This document shows, piece after piece, positions 33,788 through 45,920 of a stretch of 64,000 nucleotides of DNA. The notes beneath the pieces are model-generated. The model saw only the letters and a program-made list of their open reading frames with translations. It ran no database searches and was not told where the DNA came from. The stretch covers positions 186,001-250,000 of the forward strand of contig JAADJZ010000002.1 of the NCBI GenBank assembly GCA_011032825.1, in the 5' to 3' direction. The DNA comes from Massariosphaeria phaeospora (taxonomy: Eukaryota > Ascomycota > Dothideomycetes > Pleosporales). Position 1 is the first letter of the stretch. Every line of letters starts with the position of its first letter. The translations under genes and the position numbers were made by a program.

Positions 33788-35813
33788 TCAATCCCACCTG
33801 CCGGAGATTTTGTTTTGCAGCCAGTTGGGAATGGCCGGCCTCTTCTCCCAGCCAGCTTTCCATTGATCTTTCCACCCTTGCACGCTTGCCGGCAGAGCAT
33901 ACACAGCAGTCACAAACCAGACGGTGTCACCCGCCTTCAGGTCCTTGAGGATGGTAGGAAGCACACTTCGGGCCTCCACCAAATTCGAGTTCGCATCGGA
34001 AAGCAGAACGCTTCCAGACCTCTCCTTTTGTGACAATTCTACAATGCCCACAGCTCCAGATCGAGATGCGGCAAAAGCGCTCGTCGAATCAGCTTTTCCG
34101 CCTTCTGAGATGGATTCATTCAGCTCGGTCAAGTTTCTACCATCGGCATCGCGACATCCATAGACGGCGAAGGCCCCTTCGGCGGTTTGTAGATCGCGCC
34201 CAGTCCTGATGCGGTGCACACGCAGATGCCAATTTGGAGTGTCCTCTGCCGGCGGCACTAGGTACGTGAGTACTTTGACATCGTTCCATGGCTTCATGCT
34301 CGATACAAGGACCGGAACGCCGTCGTGGTTCTCGATTTCGGTGTCGCCATCGTGGGCACGGCGCATCTTCCACATCTCTCCGCCATCGTCAGACAGCGCG
34401 AGCGAGGACTCGGGGACGTATTGTTCAAGGCCGTACGATCCCGTGCCAACGGAGTAGGCAAAGGCAGCGCTGTAAGCGAATTTTCCATATTTCGCTTGCG
34501 TCGCCTTGAGCGGGTAGTGGCAGGACTGTCCACTCGACAGCAAAAACGTATGCCCGCCGCTTCGGATCACAATGTGCCGTGGATGTGGAATCGCCCTGAC
34601 TATGCGTTCGTCCGCGTATGGATGAGGCTCCTCCTTCGAGCTCCAGAAGGGATGGCTTTCCGGCAGTGCAAGCGGAGCGAAGGCCAACATGCACCAGTAC
34701 GGAGATCCAGGCGAGTTGTAGTTTTCGGCAAGGTACGTATTGGGGTACGAATAGCCGATGCTCAGCATGCCATTTGGCTGGAAGATATCTTTCTGCGTGG
34801 TCCACCAGCGGAGATTTCGCAGCCAGATTCCTCGTACTACGCCCCAGGTCAAAGGAGCTGGCAATTCGACGTCTGCGAAGGCTACCGATCCCCAGAAGGC
34901 CACCATCGCCCACCGGTATGTTAACGATCTTCCAAAGGTAATTGCCCGACCCTCGGGGTCAAAGTAGTGCACAAAGTCCTGGGCGTACAGTCGAGCGCGC
35001 GCTTTGTACTCTTCGGCCTGGGTTGGGTCCCTGTCCGCGGCAAGCTTTGCATAAAGAAGTTGGAGATATTGGATGGCGAAGGAGCCCGAGTAGTAGTCCA
35101 TCTGGCGGTAGCCTTCAGGGCCGTCGTTTGACCATCCATCGCCGCGATAGAAAGTGTTCAACTGCTTGATATCAGCTTCGAGCCGCTCCTTGGACCAATT
35201 GGCTCCATTCTTTGCGAGGCCGAGATTGGCGAAGACGCGGAACCAGAGCCTATCGAAGTCTCAATATCAATCACATGATCCATTTGCGGAAATTTGCAAA
35301 GTTTGTCACAGGAGCACCGTACCAGTTTGTATTCGGCATATCTTTGTCATTCATGCTGCCCAGCCACGCCTCGACGTTCTGCTTCTGCTTGTCCGTCAAC
35401 GGATCCCAAAAGTCCTTATTGGCAATAGCAAGCGTGTAGCCAATGGGGCAAGCCTCCACCATACGCTGGTCCTGGTCTTCCATATACCCCCAGAACTCGT
35501 CGCTCTCAGGGTCAGTGCCAGCAACGAGCCCTTGGACGAAGCGCTCAGTGCCTTCATACTTGCTCCCACCCGCGACGAGGGGCGCAAGACCCCACAGCGG
35601 CCGGGCATAGCCCTCGATCTGCGCAGCAGTCTCATCGAACCGCGTCCCTGAACTGCCTACTTTAACCATGGAGTGCAGCGGAGAAGCGCCGCCAGCAAGC
35701 GGGTCCAGAAGCGACGCTACGGCCGCCACAACATCGTCTCTTGTTTGAAGCGGATTCGTGGAGAAAGGATGGAGGGGGAACGAGCGGTTGGCGTTGGCGG
35801 TGGCTGCGGTCAT
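33788..35813 (-). CDS. DUF2264-domain protein (predicted (alpha/alpha)-barrel enzyme)
   Basis: Exons 35323-35813 and 33788-35249 (73-nt intron) give 650 aa. The start [20 protein letters not shown] and the run through [32 protein letters not shown] and [19 protein letters not shown] are the signature of DUF2264 proteins, found in fungi and bacteria. The helical N-terminal part resembles glycoside hydrolase toroids, and a beta-rich C-terminal part follows (from about residue 370). Aromatic-rich segments ([20 protein letters not shown]) could line a sugar-binding cleft, but no activity is established. No signal peptide. A sugar/quinate-type transporter is divergently transcribed 1.36 kb away, which weakly suggests linked carbohydrate use. 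Confidence 0.85.
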
Positions 35814-37177
35814 TGTCTCGCGTTGCTGGTCACTGACAAGGTGATGTGATCACTGAGGAACGGCAGCGAAGGATTTAGGGCAGGTTAGGTTAAGGTTTTG
35901 GGGAGGCGTTGGGACGCGGGGAGCCAAGCGGGAGCTCGTGTGAGGTACGCCCGAGTCCACGATAGGTCCAGACCGGTGCACTCGGATGGCAGGTCGTTTG
36001 AGTGGGAGTCGAATTGGTTGTGAGATGGGAACGGGCATCAATTGCTCTCGTAACTGTTCGTTTCCAAGCTCTTGGATCTTCTCAATGAGTTTTCACCTAG
36101 GTGGACCTCTTCAAAAGTTCTGTCTGTACTGATGGCAACTGCTGGGCAAAAGACACCGGATCACAACGAGGTGAGTGTTTTGTCTGGACTCCTCCACAAC
36201 GGGGATTTGCTGGTGCCAAAATCGAATCCTACGCCTCTCCACCTGATTGATATTGGCACGCCGAAGCCAAAGTGTGGGGTTCTCCTCTGCTCCGGAGTCT
36301 AATTCATGGATAAATGCAAATACAACCGCGATGCTCAATGGCGGGGGCACCCCAGAGCTCAAAACGGCATAGTCGGCCCGTTGCCATCCCAGCCTCCCTG
36401 GCTCCGAAGGCGTCGACGTTTCGACTGGACCAGCACCGACTCGACCCTCGACCCTCGACATGTGCGTCACGGCCGCCCGCCGCTGGACGGAACAATTCGA
36501 CCAGCTTAGCGGCCCGCAGGGACGCCCAATTTTCCCACAAATTAAACCGCAGGCGGGGCTCGCACGCCGAGCCCTGGGCCCTTCGAGAAGATGAGCCGCC
36601 AGACGGTCGTCCCACCTCATTCGACGGAAGAACCGCTTGTGGGGCAGCGCGGCATCCCCCCGAATGCCCGATGAATCGATTCCTGGATCCGGGACGTAGC
36701 GCGTGCTCTGGGGAGCTTGGAGACTGGGGAAACGAGGCGCGCTGTGTTGCCGGCTGGGCTTGTGCGCATGGTGTTTATATACGGGCCCTTGTCAGAGCGA
36801 TATGCTCATCTAACTGTGGAGGGGGTTTATCTTTAATCTCGAGTTCCCCAGAATTCGTGTCCACTGATTCTTGCGGGTCCATAACTTGGTGGGTCAAGTC
36901 TGTTTGTTGAGCTTTTTATCTTTGCTTTCGCCTGCAGGAAGCCGAGATAGGAGCTTTACTATCTGGTTATCGGGTCACGACTCAGTCCCCGATCCTGGCA
37001 ATTTGGTACGTTTCCTGGTCCGCGTGCTGTGGTGGCACCCATTGATCCGTCTCTTCGATCTCTTGTTCCCATCCCAAGTCCATCGTCGCTGACTGAGGTC
37101 AGGTCTCGCAAGTCGTCCCTTAACGCGACCTTGCTTCCCTCGACCCCCTTGGGCAGACGACCTCAACAGTCGACACC
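35814..37177. promoter_or_regulatory. Long divergent promoter region
   Basis: 1.36 kb between the DUF2264 start and the transporter start. It ends in a C/T-rich leader before 37178. Short frames inside show no family resemblance. Confidence 0.5.
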
Positions 37178-39041
37178 ATGGACGCACTCGCTCCCCAATC
37201 CACCGCCGCCACGGCACAGGCTGGCCTGGGAGCCCGCTTCCTGTACAAAGTCATCAAGAACGACTCCATGAAACAGGATCCTTTCCAGATCTACGGATGG
37301 CGAGCTTTCATGATGGCCTTTTCGGCCTGCTTTGGTGGCATGTTGTTCGGTATGGACATCGGTACTATCGGCGGTGTTCTGACACTTCCTCCATTCATGG
37401 CGTACGTCCATCCTCGAACTTCGTCCGACCGAGAACGAAGATGAAACGCCACCTGCTGACTTTGGCGAACTAGTAAATATGGTCTTGACAACATCGACGA
37501 CGTTGCTCTAGCCAATCTGTCTGCCAATATTGCTTCGACCCTCCAGGCTGGATGTTTTTTCGGTTGCTTCATCGCCTCTTGGATGGCCGACAAGTATGGG
37601 CGAAGGTTCGCGCTGATCGCTAATGGCCTGATCACTATCGTTGGTGTAATCATTCAGTCGGTTGCCTCCGGAAGCCTCGAGGCTATGTATGTTGGTCGGT
37701 ATGTATCCTTTTCCCTTTGCTCTTCAAACGCAACAAATCGCTGATGGCATAATAGCTGCGTGGCCGGTGTTGGCGTCGGTGGTGCCTCTATGGTCGTCCC
37801 TCTCTACATCTCCGAGAACGCTCCCCGCGCTATCCGTGGTGGTCTTACCGGCATCTACCAACTCTTCATCGCCACGGGAACCATGCTGGCCTTTTGGATC
37901 AACTACGGCTCAATACTGAACCTCAGCGGCGCTTCCATGTACATTGTGCCTCTCGTTCTCCAAGCCCTCCCCGCCATCCTCCTCGTCGTCTGCATGTTCT
38001 TGAATAAGGAATCTCCTCGGTTCCTGGCAAAGCAAGACCGCTGGGAAGAAGCCACCAAAGTCCTTGCGCGCGTGCGAAATCTGCCCACCACCCACGAATA
38101 CGTACAGGCCGAACTCCGCGAGATTTCCGAGCAACTCGAGCACGAGCGTCTTCTGGTGGGCGGCGCTAAACTCAAGGATCTTCTTAGGGAGATGTTCATG
38201 ATTCCCGGAAACCGCAAGCGCGCCCTCATCTCCATCGGCCTCATGATCTGCCAGCAAATGACGGGCACCAACGCCATCAACTACTACGCGCCGCAGATCT
38301 TCAAGAACTTGGGGATCACGGGCAACGAAACCAAGCTCTTCGCAACCGGCATCTACGGCGTCGTCAAGATGGTCACCTGCGCTGCCTTCCTCGTCTTCGC
38401 TGCTGACTCGCTCGGCCGCCGCAAATCCCTACTCTGGACGTCCATTGCTCAGGGTACTGCTATGTTGTACATTGGCCTCTACGTCCGCATCAGCCCGCCG
38501 CTTCCCAACGCTCCCGTGCCTCCGGCCGGCTACGTGGCGCTGATCTGCATCTTCCTTTTCGCCGCCTTCTTCCAATTTGGCTGGGGCCCCGTGTGCTGGA
38601 TCTACGTGTCGGAGATTCCGGCTGCGCGACTCCGCTCGCTCAACGTCGCCATCGCCGCCGCGACGCAATGGCTGTTCAACTTCGTCGTTGCGCGCGCCAC
38701 GCCCAACATGCTTGCCACAGTTGGCTCGCACGGCTACGGGTACGTTCAATCCACCCCACCCCTTCCACATTTTTGAAACACAGGATTTACTAACATACTC
38801 CACCAGTGCCTTCCTCATTTACTCCAGCTTCTGCTTCTCCATGTTCTTCTTCGTGTGGTTCTTCATCCCCGAGACCAAGGGCCTATCGCTCGAGAAAATG
38901 GACGACATCTTCGGCGTCACGGAGCTGGTCAAGAACGTCATGGCCGACAACCGCGAGCACCACGCTGGCTCGGTCGAGGTCGGTCTCGACGGCAAAGAGG
39001 TGGTGCGCGAGGAGCGCAGGGAGGTTGCCGAGGCTAAATAA
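37178..39041 (+). CDS. MFS sugar/quinate-type permease
   Basis: Exons 37178-37401, 37474-37698, 37756-38739 and 38807-39041 give 555 aa. It is a 12-helix sugar-porter-family carrier that moves a sugar or quinate with H+ across the plasma membrane. Signatures: [20 protein letters not shown] in helix 1; WMADKYGRR between helices 2 and 3; [20 protein letters not shown] after helix 4; [10 protein letters not shown] before the central loop; [15 protein letters not shown] in helix 7; [31 protein letters not shown]; and the terminal [17 protein letters not shown]. The [11 protein letters not shown] segment is typical of the fungal quinate permease branch (QutD/Qa-y); the substrate remains inferred. 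All three intron junctions fall after the second base of a codon. Confidence 0.9.
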
Positions 39042-39390
39042 AGCCCGCAACTCCAATACTGTTGTATATCTGTATTTGGCGGGTTCCGGGTTGGCGAGGC
39101 TGGCTTTTATGAGATATCCTTTCGCTTCTCTTTTGGCTGTCGTTGTGCTTGCATTGATATCTTGGGACGCAACCCAGTTCTGGATTTAATGAGATTACGC
39201 GCTGAGCTGAACTGCATGTCATCGCTCCTTTTTCTTCCCCCTCCCCCTCACTCTCAAACTACCTACCTACCTACTAAGCTTCTATCTGTTCCTCCCCAAC
39301 ATTTCCTTTCCCAAAAAAACCCCCCTACCAGTCTCGGCGTGCTAACATAATCTCCTGTCTTTCTTCCTACTACATCCCCCTCTCTCTCCC
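39042..39390. other. Convergent intergenic spacer
   Basis: 349 bp, with a C-rich tract near 39236-39330. Nothing else was seen. Confidence 0.5.
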
Positions 39391-40107
39391 TCACTCCACC
39401 GGCGCCTCCCCCCTCTCCCCCATCGTATAATCCCGCTCCACCCTCACAACCCACATATCGTCGTCATCCCCCTCCCTCCTATCCACGCTCGCCGCAAACG
39501 CCCGAGCATCTGCCTGCGTGTTCCACGAGCTGATGTACACCATCTCGATCTCCGAGGTCCCGTGCTCACTGCGGTAGATGCTGACATCGACGGGTTGCGC
39601 AACTGAAGCCGAAGCCGAAGCCTCCTTGCCAGCGGATTGCTGCAGCACGATATCCGCAAGCTGGGCATGCGGCGCTGATTTCGCTGCTGGGACTACGCCA
39701 CTGCTGCGCCGTCTACACACGACGACCCACGCGCCAGGCCTGGACGTCGTCATATGTTCGCCCTCCTTCACACCCCCATCCGCCTCCTCCTCCGCCCCCA
39801 CCTCCCCGACCCTAATCCGATACCCCTCAAACACCCTCGCCCTAGCCCGTTGCTGCACGCTCTTGTGCCGCCCATTGCGGCGCCACGCCACGAGCGCATC
39901 CGCGCTCTCGAACAGGCCGAGGGTCAGCGCCGTGAAGGGCGCGGCATCTGGATTCGGGTTGGGATTTGCGGCCGCGGAGTAGTCTTGCTCGGAGATGAAG
40001 CCTGGGTGGGCGCGGACGAGCGGCGCGAGAGACTTGTAGAGGGTGGTGGCGAGGGTGAGGGAGGGGCCGGTGGGGGGGAAAAGTTGCTCGAAGAGGATGA
40101 GGTGCAT
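39391..40107 (-). CDS. ABM-domain protein (dimeric alpha-beta barrel monooxygenase-like)
   Basis: A single frame of 238 aa. The N-terminal half (residues 1-100) has the antibiotic-biosynthesis-monooxygenase fold marks: a first strand (MHLILFEQLFP), HPGFISEQDYS, then GLFESADALVAWRRNGRHKS followed by QQRARARVFEGYRIRVGEV. A second, weaker half (about 170-230) reads VSIYRS to MVYISSWNTQADARAFAASV, suggesting a duplicated ferredoxin-like domain. Such proteins include heme-degrading enzymes and quinol monooxygenases, but no substrate can be named here. A low-complexity Ala/Ser linker joins the halves. No biosynthetic genes are adjacent. Confidence 0.75.
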   Translation of the reverse strand: MHLILFEQLFPPTGPSLTLATTLYKSLAPLVRAHPGFISEQDYSAAANPNPNPDAAPFTALTLGLFESADALVAWRRNGRHKSVQQRARARVFEGYRIRVGEVGAEEEADGGVKEGEHMTTSRPGAWVVVCRRRSSGVVPAAKSAPHAQLADIVLQQSAGKEASASASVAQPVDVSIYRSEHGTSEIEMVYISSWNTQADARAFAASVDRREGDDDDMWVVRVERDYTMGERGEAPVE

Positions 40108-40783
40108 TGTTGGGGGCGGTGTGGTGCGGTGAGTGTTGGGAGGGAAGCGGGAGGCGAAATGGTGATGATGATGACTATTTGTATGAAGAGGAGAAAGAGG
40201 AAGGGAAGAGGTGGAAGAACACCTGCACTGCCCTTCACTTCACTAGACCCACCGACCTCCTCCTTTTATACCCTTCCGACTCCTTGTTCCGCCGTTCAGT
40301 TCTTCTCTATCTGCAACCCCCTCCTCTCCCAGTTCAGTTTAGTTCCTCCTCTCATCGCTGCCCGCAACCCCAACCAAAAGATTCCTCATCATACATACAC
40401 AACCTAGCCAACCACTCCCAATCATACCTGAAATCCGAAGCCCCTCTTGACAAAATCGGTGCAGTGCGCTACAATACATTAGCCAGACGCGTGATTCCTA
40501 GTCCAATACAGCTTGGCATCCATTCTTGCACCTCCATAACTGCACCTATCTCATGACTAATGTATGTGCCTTGCTGACTGATTAACAGCGCTAGAGCGTA
40601 GCCCATGTATCGCTTTACTGACGTTCGTTTCGTCCAGGGCGAGGAATGGGTGGGCGTGAACTTGGCTTGTGAAAGCTCGCTGACTGTACCGTATCAGGAG
40701 ACAAAAAGATGTGGAATCACTCAATGAAGCTATATGAGGGAATCGTCACGCTTTCAAAACTTGCACATCTGCACTGAATTGAA
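40108..40783. other. Intergenic
   Basis: 676 bp with C/T-rich sequence at 40240-40400. No gene supported. Confidence 0.5.
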
Positions 40784-40993
40784 TTAGACGTCATGTTTAG
40801 GTAAAGGTGGCTTGAGGTTTCTTAGGTACTTCGCTGCTCCTCCCCAAAGACTCGCCGAGATGAACCACCAACCACAGAGGACAGACCCAAGGGTATATGA
40901 CGCCATGAAGAGTTCCTTCCCACCTAACATAGCCCTTAAAAAAAAGTCCAAATCAGTCAGAAGCCCGTATACGTAATCGATCTTTTGGCCCAT
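40784..40993 (-). CDS. Possible small single-pass membrane protein
   Basis: A 69-codon frame begins MGQKIDYVYGLLTDLDFFLR; an internal ATG (first base 40930) would give 48 aa starting MLGGKELFMASYTLG. A hydrophobic helix (SVLCGWWFISASLW) is followed by GGAAKYLRN and a Pro/Lys tail (KPPLPKHDV). The layout of TLG, helix, GG and charged tail recalls tiny mitochondrial inner-membrane proteins such as ATP synthase subunit k, but similarity is too weak to assign. The start is uncertain and an upstream exon is possible. Confidence 0.35.
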   Translation of the reverse strand: MGQKIDYVYGLLTDLDFFLRAMLGGKELFMASYTLGSVLCGWWFISASLWGGAAKYLRNLKPPLPKHDV

Positions 40994-41182
40994 TAAGAGA
41001 CCCCCAGGACACTGTCCTTTTCAAGCCGACGTACAAAGGTAGCGCAACCGAGATCATAGAGCCTGTGTCCGCCTGAACGCAAATCGAAACCCGTACCAGA
41101 AGATCTGAAAGTAGGTATTACAGAGAGGTCCTTGTCGAGCGAGCACCGAAGGGCAGCTCAGTCGATGTCTGTCTGTAGCAGA

Positions 41183-43103
41183 CTAGAGCAACGAATCCGA
41201 CCGGCTGCGACCAGTTGGTCCGGACGTCAAAGTCGTCGAAGTCGTCGGGGTCACGACCTCGGAGTCTCCGCTCTTTTTTCTTGTCAAAAGGTCTGCTCGC
41301 CTGCGATTAGGTATTAAACCCAGCTTCTTGCTTACCTGCTCAGCCTGCGCAGTCTTGAAGCCGACGTTTTCGGAGGAGGACCCGCCAATGACATCGCCGG
41401 CCTCGGAGCTCTTGAGACCAGTTCCTGGGCTAGCCGGCTCGGCAGAGGAGTCATCAGGTGCGGGGACCGGGGAGGCGCGGACCGACTCAGTTGACATGGT
41501 GCCCATGGGGGTCTGTGGTTCGGTGTTACAAAAGGCGGAGGAATTTCGCGGGTGTGCAGAGCGCATCAGTGTTGTTGGGGTATACCTTTGCTACTTCCAG
41601 TCCTGCAAGTACTTTCGCCAGTTCTTCACTCTGATGATCTTCAATGGCCTTTGACAAGCGGTCCATATCGAGAAAAGTCGAGTCCAGTGGCATTGGTACG
41701 GTTGACTCCTCGTCTTCAGCCACGGCAGCCAGTGGAGATTTTCCCTGTCCAACTGCACTGTCATGTAAGTCAATCTGGTTGCCCTCATTGTCAAAGATTC
41801 CGCTCCAATTGGGCCACTGGACCAGGCAGTGGGACAAGGCGTTGTTAACCCTGGCGCCCCACTTGTTATGCGGTGCGCGGCTTGACTTGGGCGGGCGCAG
41901 ACCAGCATCCACACACTTTTTGTCGCAGACGAGCAGGACAATGCGACGGAGTTCGTGATGGAAGGGAAGAGCATCGACGACGAAACCGTCGAGCTTCAGG
42001 CACCTGGAAAGAGCGGTTAGCACATGCAAACAACCAAGCGAGACAAGCGGGAGAAGATCACGCAGTGTTCTTGAGACAGCTTCATACCATAGAGGCAAAG
42101 GCTTGGTCTCGTCGAGCATAGAAGCTATACGCGCTTTCTTCATGCAGTAGTCGTCAAGATACTCTCCAGTACCATGCGCGTGGTGCAAGATACCCTTGCC
42201 CTCGATTCCTCTGGAGGCATATTAGTTACTCCCTTGAAGCGCGAGATCGAAGCCGACTCACTTGTACTCTTGATCGCCCTCGACGAAGCTCTTCAAGCCG
42301 GTGACTTGGTCAGCGGTGAGCCAGTCTTCATGGCGAACAAGAGGAAAGGAAGCCATCCTCAGCTCAAGAACTTGCATAGCTCCGGAGTCTGCTTCGTTGC
42401 GGAACACGGTTTCCCAAATGACGCACTGCATGGGCTCCTGCATGGAGAAGAGGCGGAGCTCCTCAAGCTTGCTGAAGTTGACCAGAGGCTTCATCTCTTG
42501 CATGGACATATATATCTTCCGCTCAGGATCGGCAGGGTCGTAACGCATCTGACGGCCCACGTCTATGATGAGCTTGGTGACAGTCGTCGGTATATACTTC
42601 CAGGCAGTCTCCATGAACGGTAGCGTAGAAACCCAGCTGTGAAATGTTAGATCATGGCCCAGCAGCTGCCTTGTTTACTTACGTCAGCTCTTTGAGGTTT
42701 GGCATTCCCTCTATAAGCTCGCCGATCTTGATGTTGGCCAACTCCCACTCTTCTGACAGTCGCGTCGCTGCCGCGCCCTTTACACAGGTTAACTTTGGCT
42801 GCCTCTAACGTGTCGTTGAAAACATACCTTATCTTGCATCTGAACAGCATATTCCTCATAGGTCGCGTTCCATTCGCCCATGACATATAGCTTCGTCACA
42901 GATTGGGGGTCTGGGGTCCCCTCGTGGTGCGGTACTTTGAGGTCCAGAAGCAATTCAGTATCGTGGGTGACGGTCTCCCGCGGATCCATCTGGTGACCTT
43001 CAATATCGCGTCCGACATCGATTACGATGCAATTGTCGTTCTGGTCAGCTTCCATCGCGGCCGGCAGCTCCCAAAGGCGCGTGTTCGCTTCGAAGTCCGC
43101 CAT
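41183..43103 (-). CDS. Hypothetical protein, five exons
   Basis: Exons 42828-43103, 42683-42777, 42262-42636, 41586-42210 and 41183-41512 join in frame to 566 aa beginning MADFEANTRLWELPAAMEAD. The middle has LRR-like segments (GELIEGMPNLKELTW, FSKLEELRLFSM, GAMQVLELRMASFP), as seen in fungal F-box/LRR-type proteins, but no F-box was found. Later comes a compact block (CLKLDGFVVDALPFHHELRR, then IVLLVCDKKC) and a Ser/Pro-rich tail. The 72-nt splice 41513-41585 joins two frames that otherwise each end nearby. The last 40 codons are uncertain: a GTAAGC donor at 41336 could create another ending, but the implied 35-nt intron is very short. Function unknown. Confidence 0.6.
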
Positions 43104-43990
43104 GATGAGCGTCGAGGTTTGGCGTGGAGTATATGGGCGTGAAGATTGCTGGGCAAACTGCGCGCAAACTCGGGTCTTGTGCGTGGTGCGCGTGGGTGAC
43201 GTGGTGTCGGCGGTAGGTTTGTTGTTGTTGTTGTCCCGTTGCGTGCGTCAGAGGGAAGGAGCGGTGTAAACGAAGCAAGACCCGAGCACGCAATCTAAGG
43301 ACGTGCAGTGAATGAATGGGGCGTAGGTGAATTAGGAAATGAGGGTGTAGATGATCGTGATTGGACGGGTCTGACGAGATTGCGGCGAGCTTTATATCAA
43401 GGGCATGACGAAACAGGTGTGAAAGTGGAAGCTGCAACCTACATTTGCACACGGAAAACGGCAACAGAGCATCGGAAACCTAAGCGGATGCAACCTTCAA
43501 GTCTTCGTAAAGGCGGGGTTCGTCCATATGTGCACTGTCCACTAAAGCTCGAGACGCCTGGCATTGCGTTCGCCGATTGCGCACTGCCCTGAGCAAGACA
43601 TCTTTAAAGCTGCCGGGCACGATGAGCGGGCACAATCTCCCTGGATGTAGTCAGTATCTTTTGTAGAGCTGCATCAGAACTAGAGCATGCACCGAAAACG
43701 TACCTATACTTAATTCACTCCCACTGGACGTCGCCTAACATACTAGTGAAAGTAGAATCTTGTGTAACAAGGCGAACCGTTCTGAGATGGGCTGCGATAT
43801 CTTGCACTGTACCAGATGATCGACGCGAGGTATGAGATCACACAGTAGCACACATGTTGAGCAGAGAAGAAACGATCTGATCCGTTACAAGCTAAACGAC
43901 AGAAACAAAGCCCAACGCCAAACACTGAGAAATCAACCCCTAAACACCGAAAACACAAAACACCTCAACACCTAGACACCCACCCACAAA
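43104..43990. other. Intergenic
   Basis: 887 bp between two minus-strand genes, holding the promoter of the five-exon gene and the 3' end of the phosphoesterase gene. No gene seen. Confidence 0.5.
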
Positions 43991-45022
43991 TCAACACTCT
44001 GTCCCCTGCGAAGCTTTAGGTACAGGAAGGTCCAAGTACACCAAGAACGGTGGGTTGCCCGGCTCGTCCTCGCTGTCCATGACAGCAGCGTTCACCATCA
44101 TCGTCTGCTTTCTTTTCTTGAAAGTATCGCCCGATATCGGACGCAGCACCCCATAACCCTTCTTTTTGGCTTGATTGACACCGAACCACTCCTTGGCCAG
44201 ACGAATGATAGCGTCAGCGCTATCGTCGTTCGGATCTTTCATCTTGGGCGACGGCACGGCGTGGAAGTTCAGTCTTTGTGCGCCGTACCCGCAGTGAATG
44301 TGCCCGAAACAGTGCAGTCGTGGCTGCACACGGCTGATGGCTCGGCGCAGATGCGAGCACCCAGCGCTGTGGCCGTCTTCTGTGGTGTCGAGGACATATT
44401 GCGGTGGTCCGTGGGTCATGACACTGTCCACATTGTCGGGAATTCTTGACGTCTCGGTACCGACGTTTTTGGCCCACTGTGAGGTCAAAATCCCCTCGTT
44501 GTAGCGGTCTTCGCTGGTGGGGTATTGGAAGGCCGAGGCGCCGTGCTTTGGCGTCCAGGGAGACGCATAAATGCGGAACGTTGCCCCAGATTTGAGGGTG
44601 AATTCGTGCATGCCTTCGTCGAGGAAGGTCACGCCTTGCTTTGCTGCTTCAGAATTGGGTCCGTAGACCAAAGAGCGTGCTCTTTCGTGGGTGGCTTCTG
44701 ATCCGCCCTCGGAGAGGTAGTAATCTTTATCAAGGGAGATCTCATGGTTGCCAGCAATGGCGAGCTTGAGTTCTGCCTTCACATTCCCTAGCATCTGGAG
44801 AGCAGAGCAGATGCTTTCTGGAGATCCATCTTCCGTCAAGTCCCCGCAGTGCAAGACTACGTCGCACTCGGGGAATTTCGAAAGTTCGGCGTCGTGGGTG
44901 TCGGAAATGATGAAGAATTTAACTTCTTCAAAGACGGATGGAGAGACGGTCTTGTATCGCTTTGAGAATAGCGATGGGAGCGGAGACGGAGAGCGTAAGC
45001 GTTTGTGACAGTGGATAGCCAT
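43991..45022 (-). CDS. Calcineurin-like metallophosphoesterase (MPPED-type)
   Basis: A single frame of 343 aa. All five metal-binding blocks of the superfamily are present in order: FIISDTHD, VVLHCGDLTEDG, LAIAGNHEIS, SVMTHGPPQYVLD and HCFGHIHCGYG. They would hold two metal ions in a di-metal centre. This block spacing and the GHIHCGYG ending resemble the MPPED/239AB group and related fungal Ser/Thr-phosphatase-like proteins, which act on phosphodiesters or nucleotides. The substrate cannot be told. No signal peptide; a short Arg/Ser-rich N-terminal extension precedes the domain. Confidence 0.9.
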   Translation of the reverse strand: MAIHCHKRLRSPSPLPSLFSKRYKTVSPSVFEEVKFFIISDTHDAELSKFPECDVVLHCGDLTEDGSPESICSALQMLGNVKAELKLAIAGNHEISLDKDYYLSEGGSEATHERARSLVYGPNSEAAKQGVTFLDEGMHEFTLKSGATFRIYASPWTPKHGASAFQYPTSEDRYNEGILTSQWAKNVGTETSRIPDNVDSVMTHGPPQYVLDTTEDGHSAGCSHLRRAISRVQPRLHCFGHIHCGYGAQRLNFHAVPSPKMKDPNDDSADAIIRLAKEWFGVNQAKKKGYGVLRPISGDTFKKRKQTMMVNAAVMDSEDEPGNPPFLVYLDLPVPKASQGTEC

Positions 45023-45920
45023 TGGAGTGATAGTTCTGAAGGGTACCGGTGTTTGAACGAAGTGGATGTGATGAAATGAATGATGTGTGTGATGCGTGAA
45101 GAGGAGTCAAGAATACCTGAAGAGGGTTTATACTTATACCTCTATGTGCGTGCGATGATTCTGTAAAACAACGAACCATAGTTCTGATAGCGGGCCCTAT
45201 GGAATGGACTACTCAGCGCACGCTGAAATCAGACGAGGCTCATCGGTCTTTTTTTTATCTCGCAGAAGAACCATGGTTTTGGTAGCTCACGAATAAAGAC
45301 TCACCAGACCACTCCGTGTTGAGCGCTAGAATGACGATGTCCCTGGTTGGGCGGAGTAACGCAGAAAGGAGCCGTATTTGAACTCGGTCAAAGCATTACT
45401 TCGTATGCTGGACACAGTAGGGTTTTGTAGATATAGAGTTGTTTCTCTTGCACTATCCTGATATCTCTTATACAGTCGAGAGGATCGTGTGTAGAGATGA
45501 TTTCAGAGACAGTGTGCGCGAGCTCATAGCGGAGCCTCATTTGAATTCAGCGTAAGCTGAGTCGGTAGCCATTTTGTGAAGCCTCTCAGAACCATGGTTT
45601 GTCGAGATGATACCTAGAGATTATCTCGATTATGCTGACTTCGGGTATGAGGCGTAAGGTCCTGAGCTAGAGCTTTTGTCATTGCGTGGGGACGTGTACA
45701 TACCCGAGGACCACCCCGTAGGATTTTACCTTCCCGAGCATAACTGTAGATGTACGGCTAGTATGCAGTCAACCGTCGAAGGGTCGGGGGAAAGGGTGCT
45801 CACAGGCCAAGTGGCAGTGAGGCGGGTGTTGTACGTGCTCCTTGCCGAGAGCTCAAAGCGAGCCGGGCCGGGGTCGGTTGATTGCCCCACGTCCACCACC
45901 ACCACCAGCACCCGGCCACC
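45023..45920. promoter_or_regulatory. Divergent promoter region with diverged repeats
   Basis: 898 bp between start codons of the phosphoesterase and Rrn9-like genes. Short motifs recur imperfectly: AGAACCATGG near 45266 and 45588; GGAGCC..ATTTGAA near 45369 and 45532. This hints at an old degraded repeat. The last bases before 45921 (CCACC ATGG) form a perfect start context. Confidence 0.5.
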
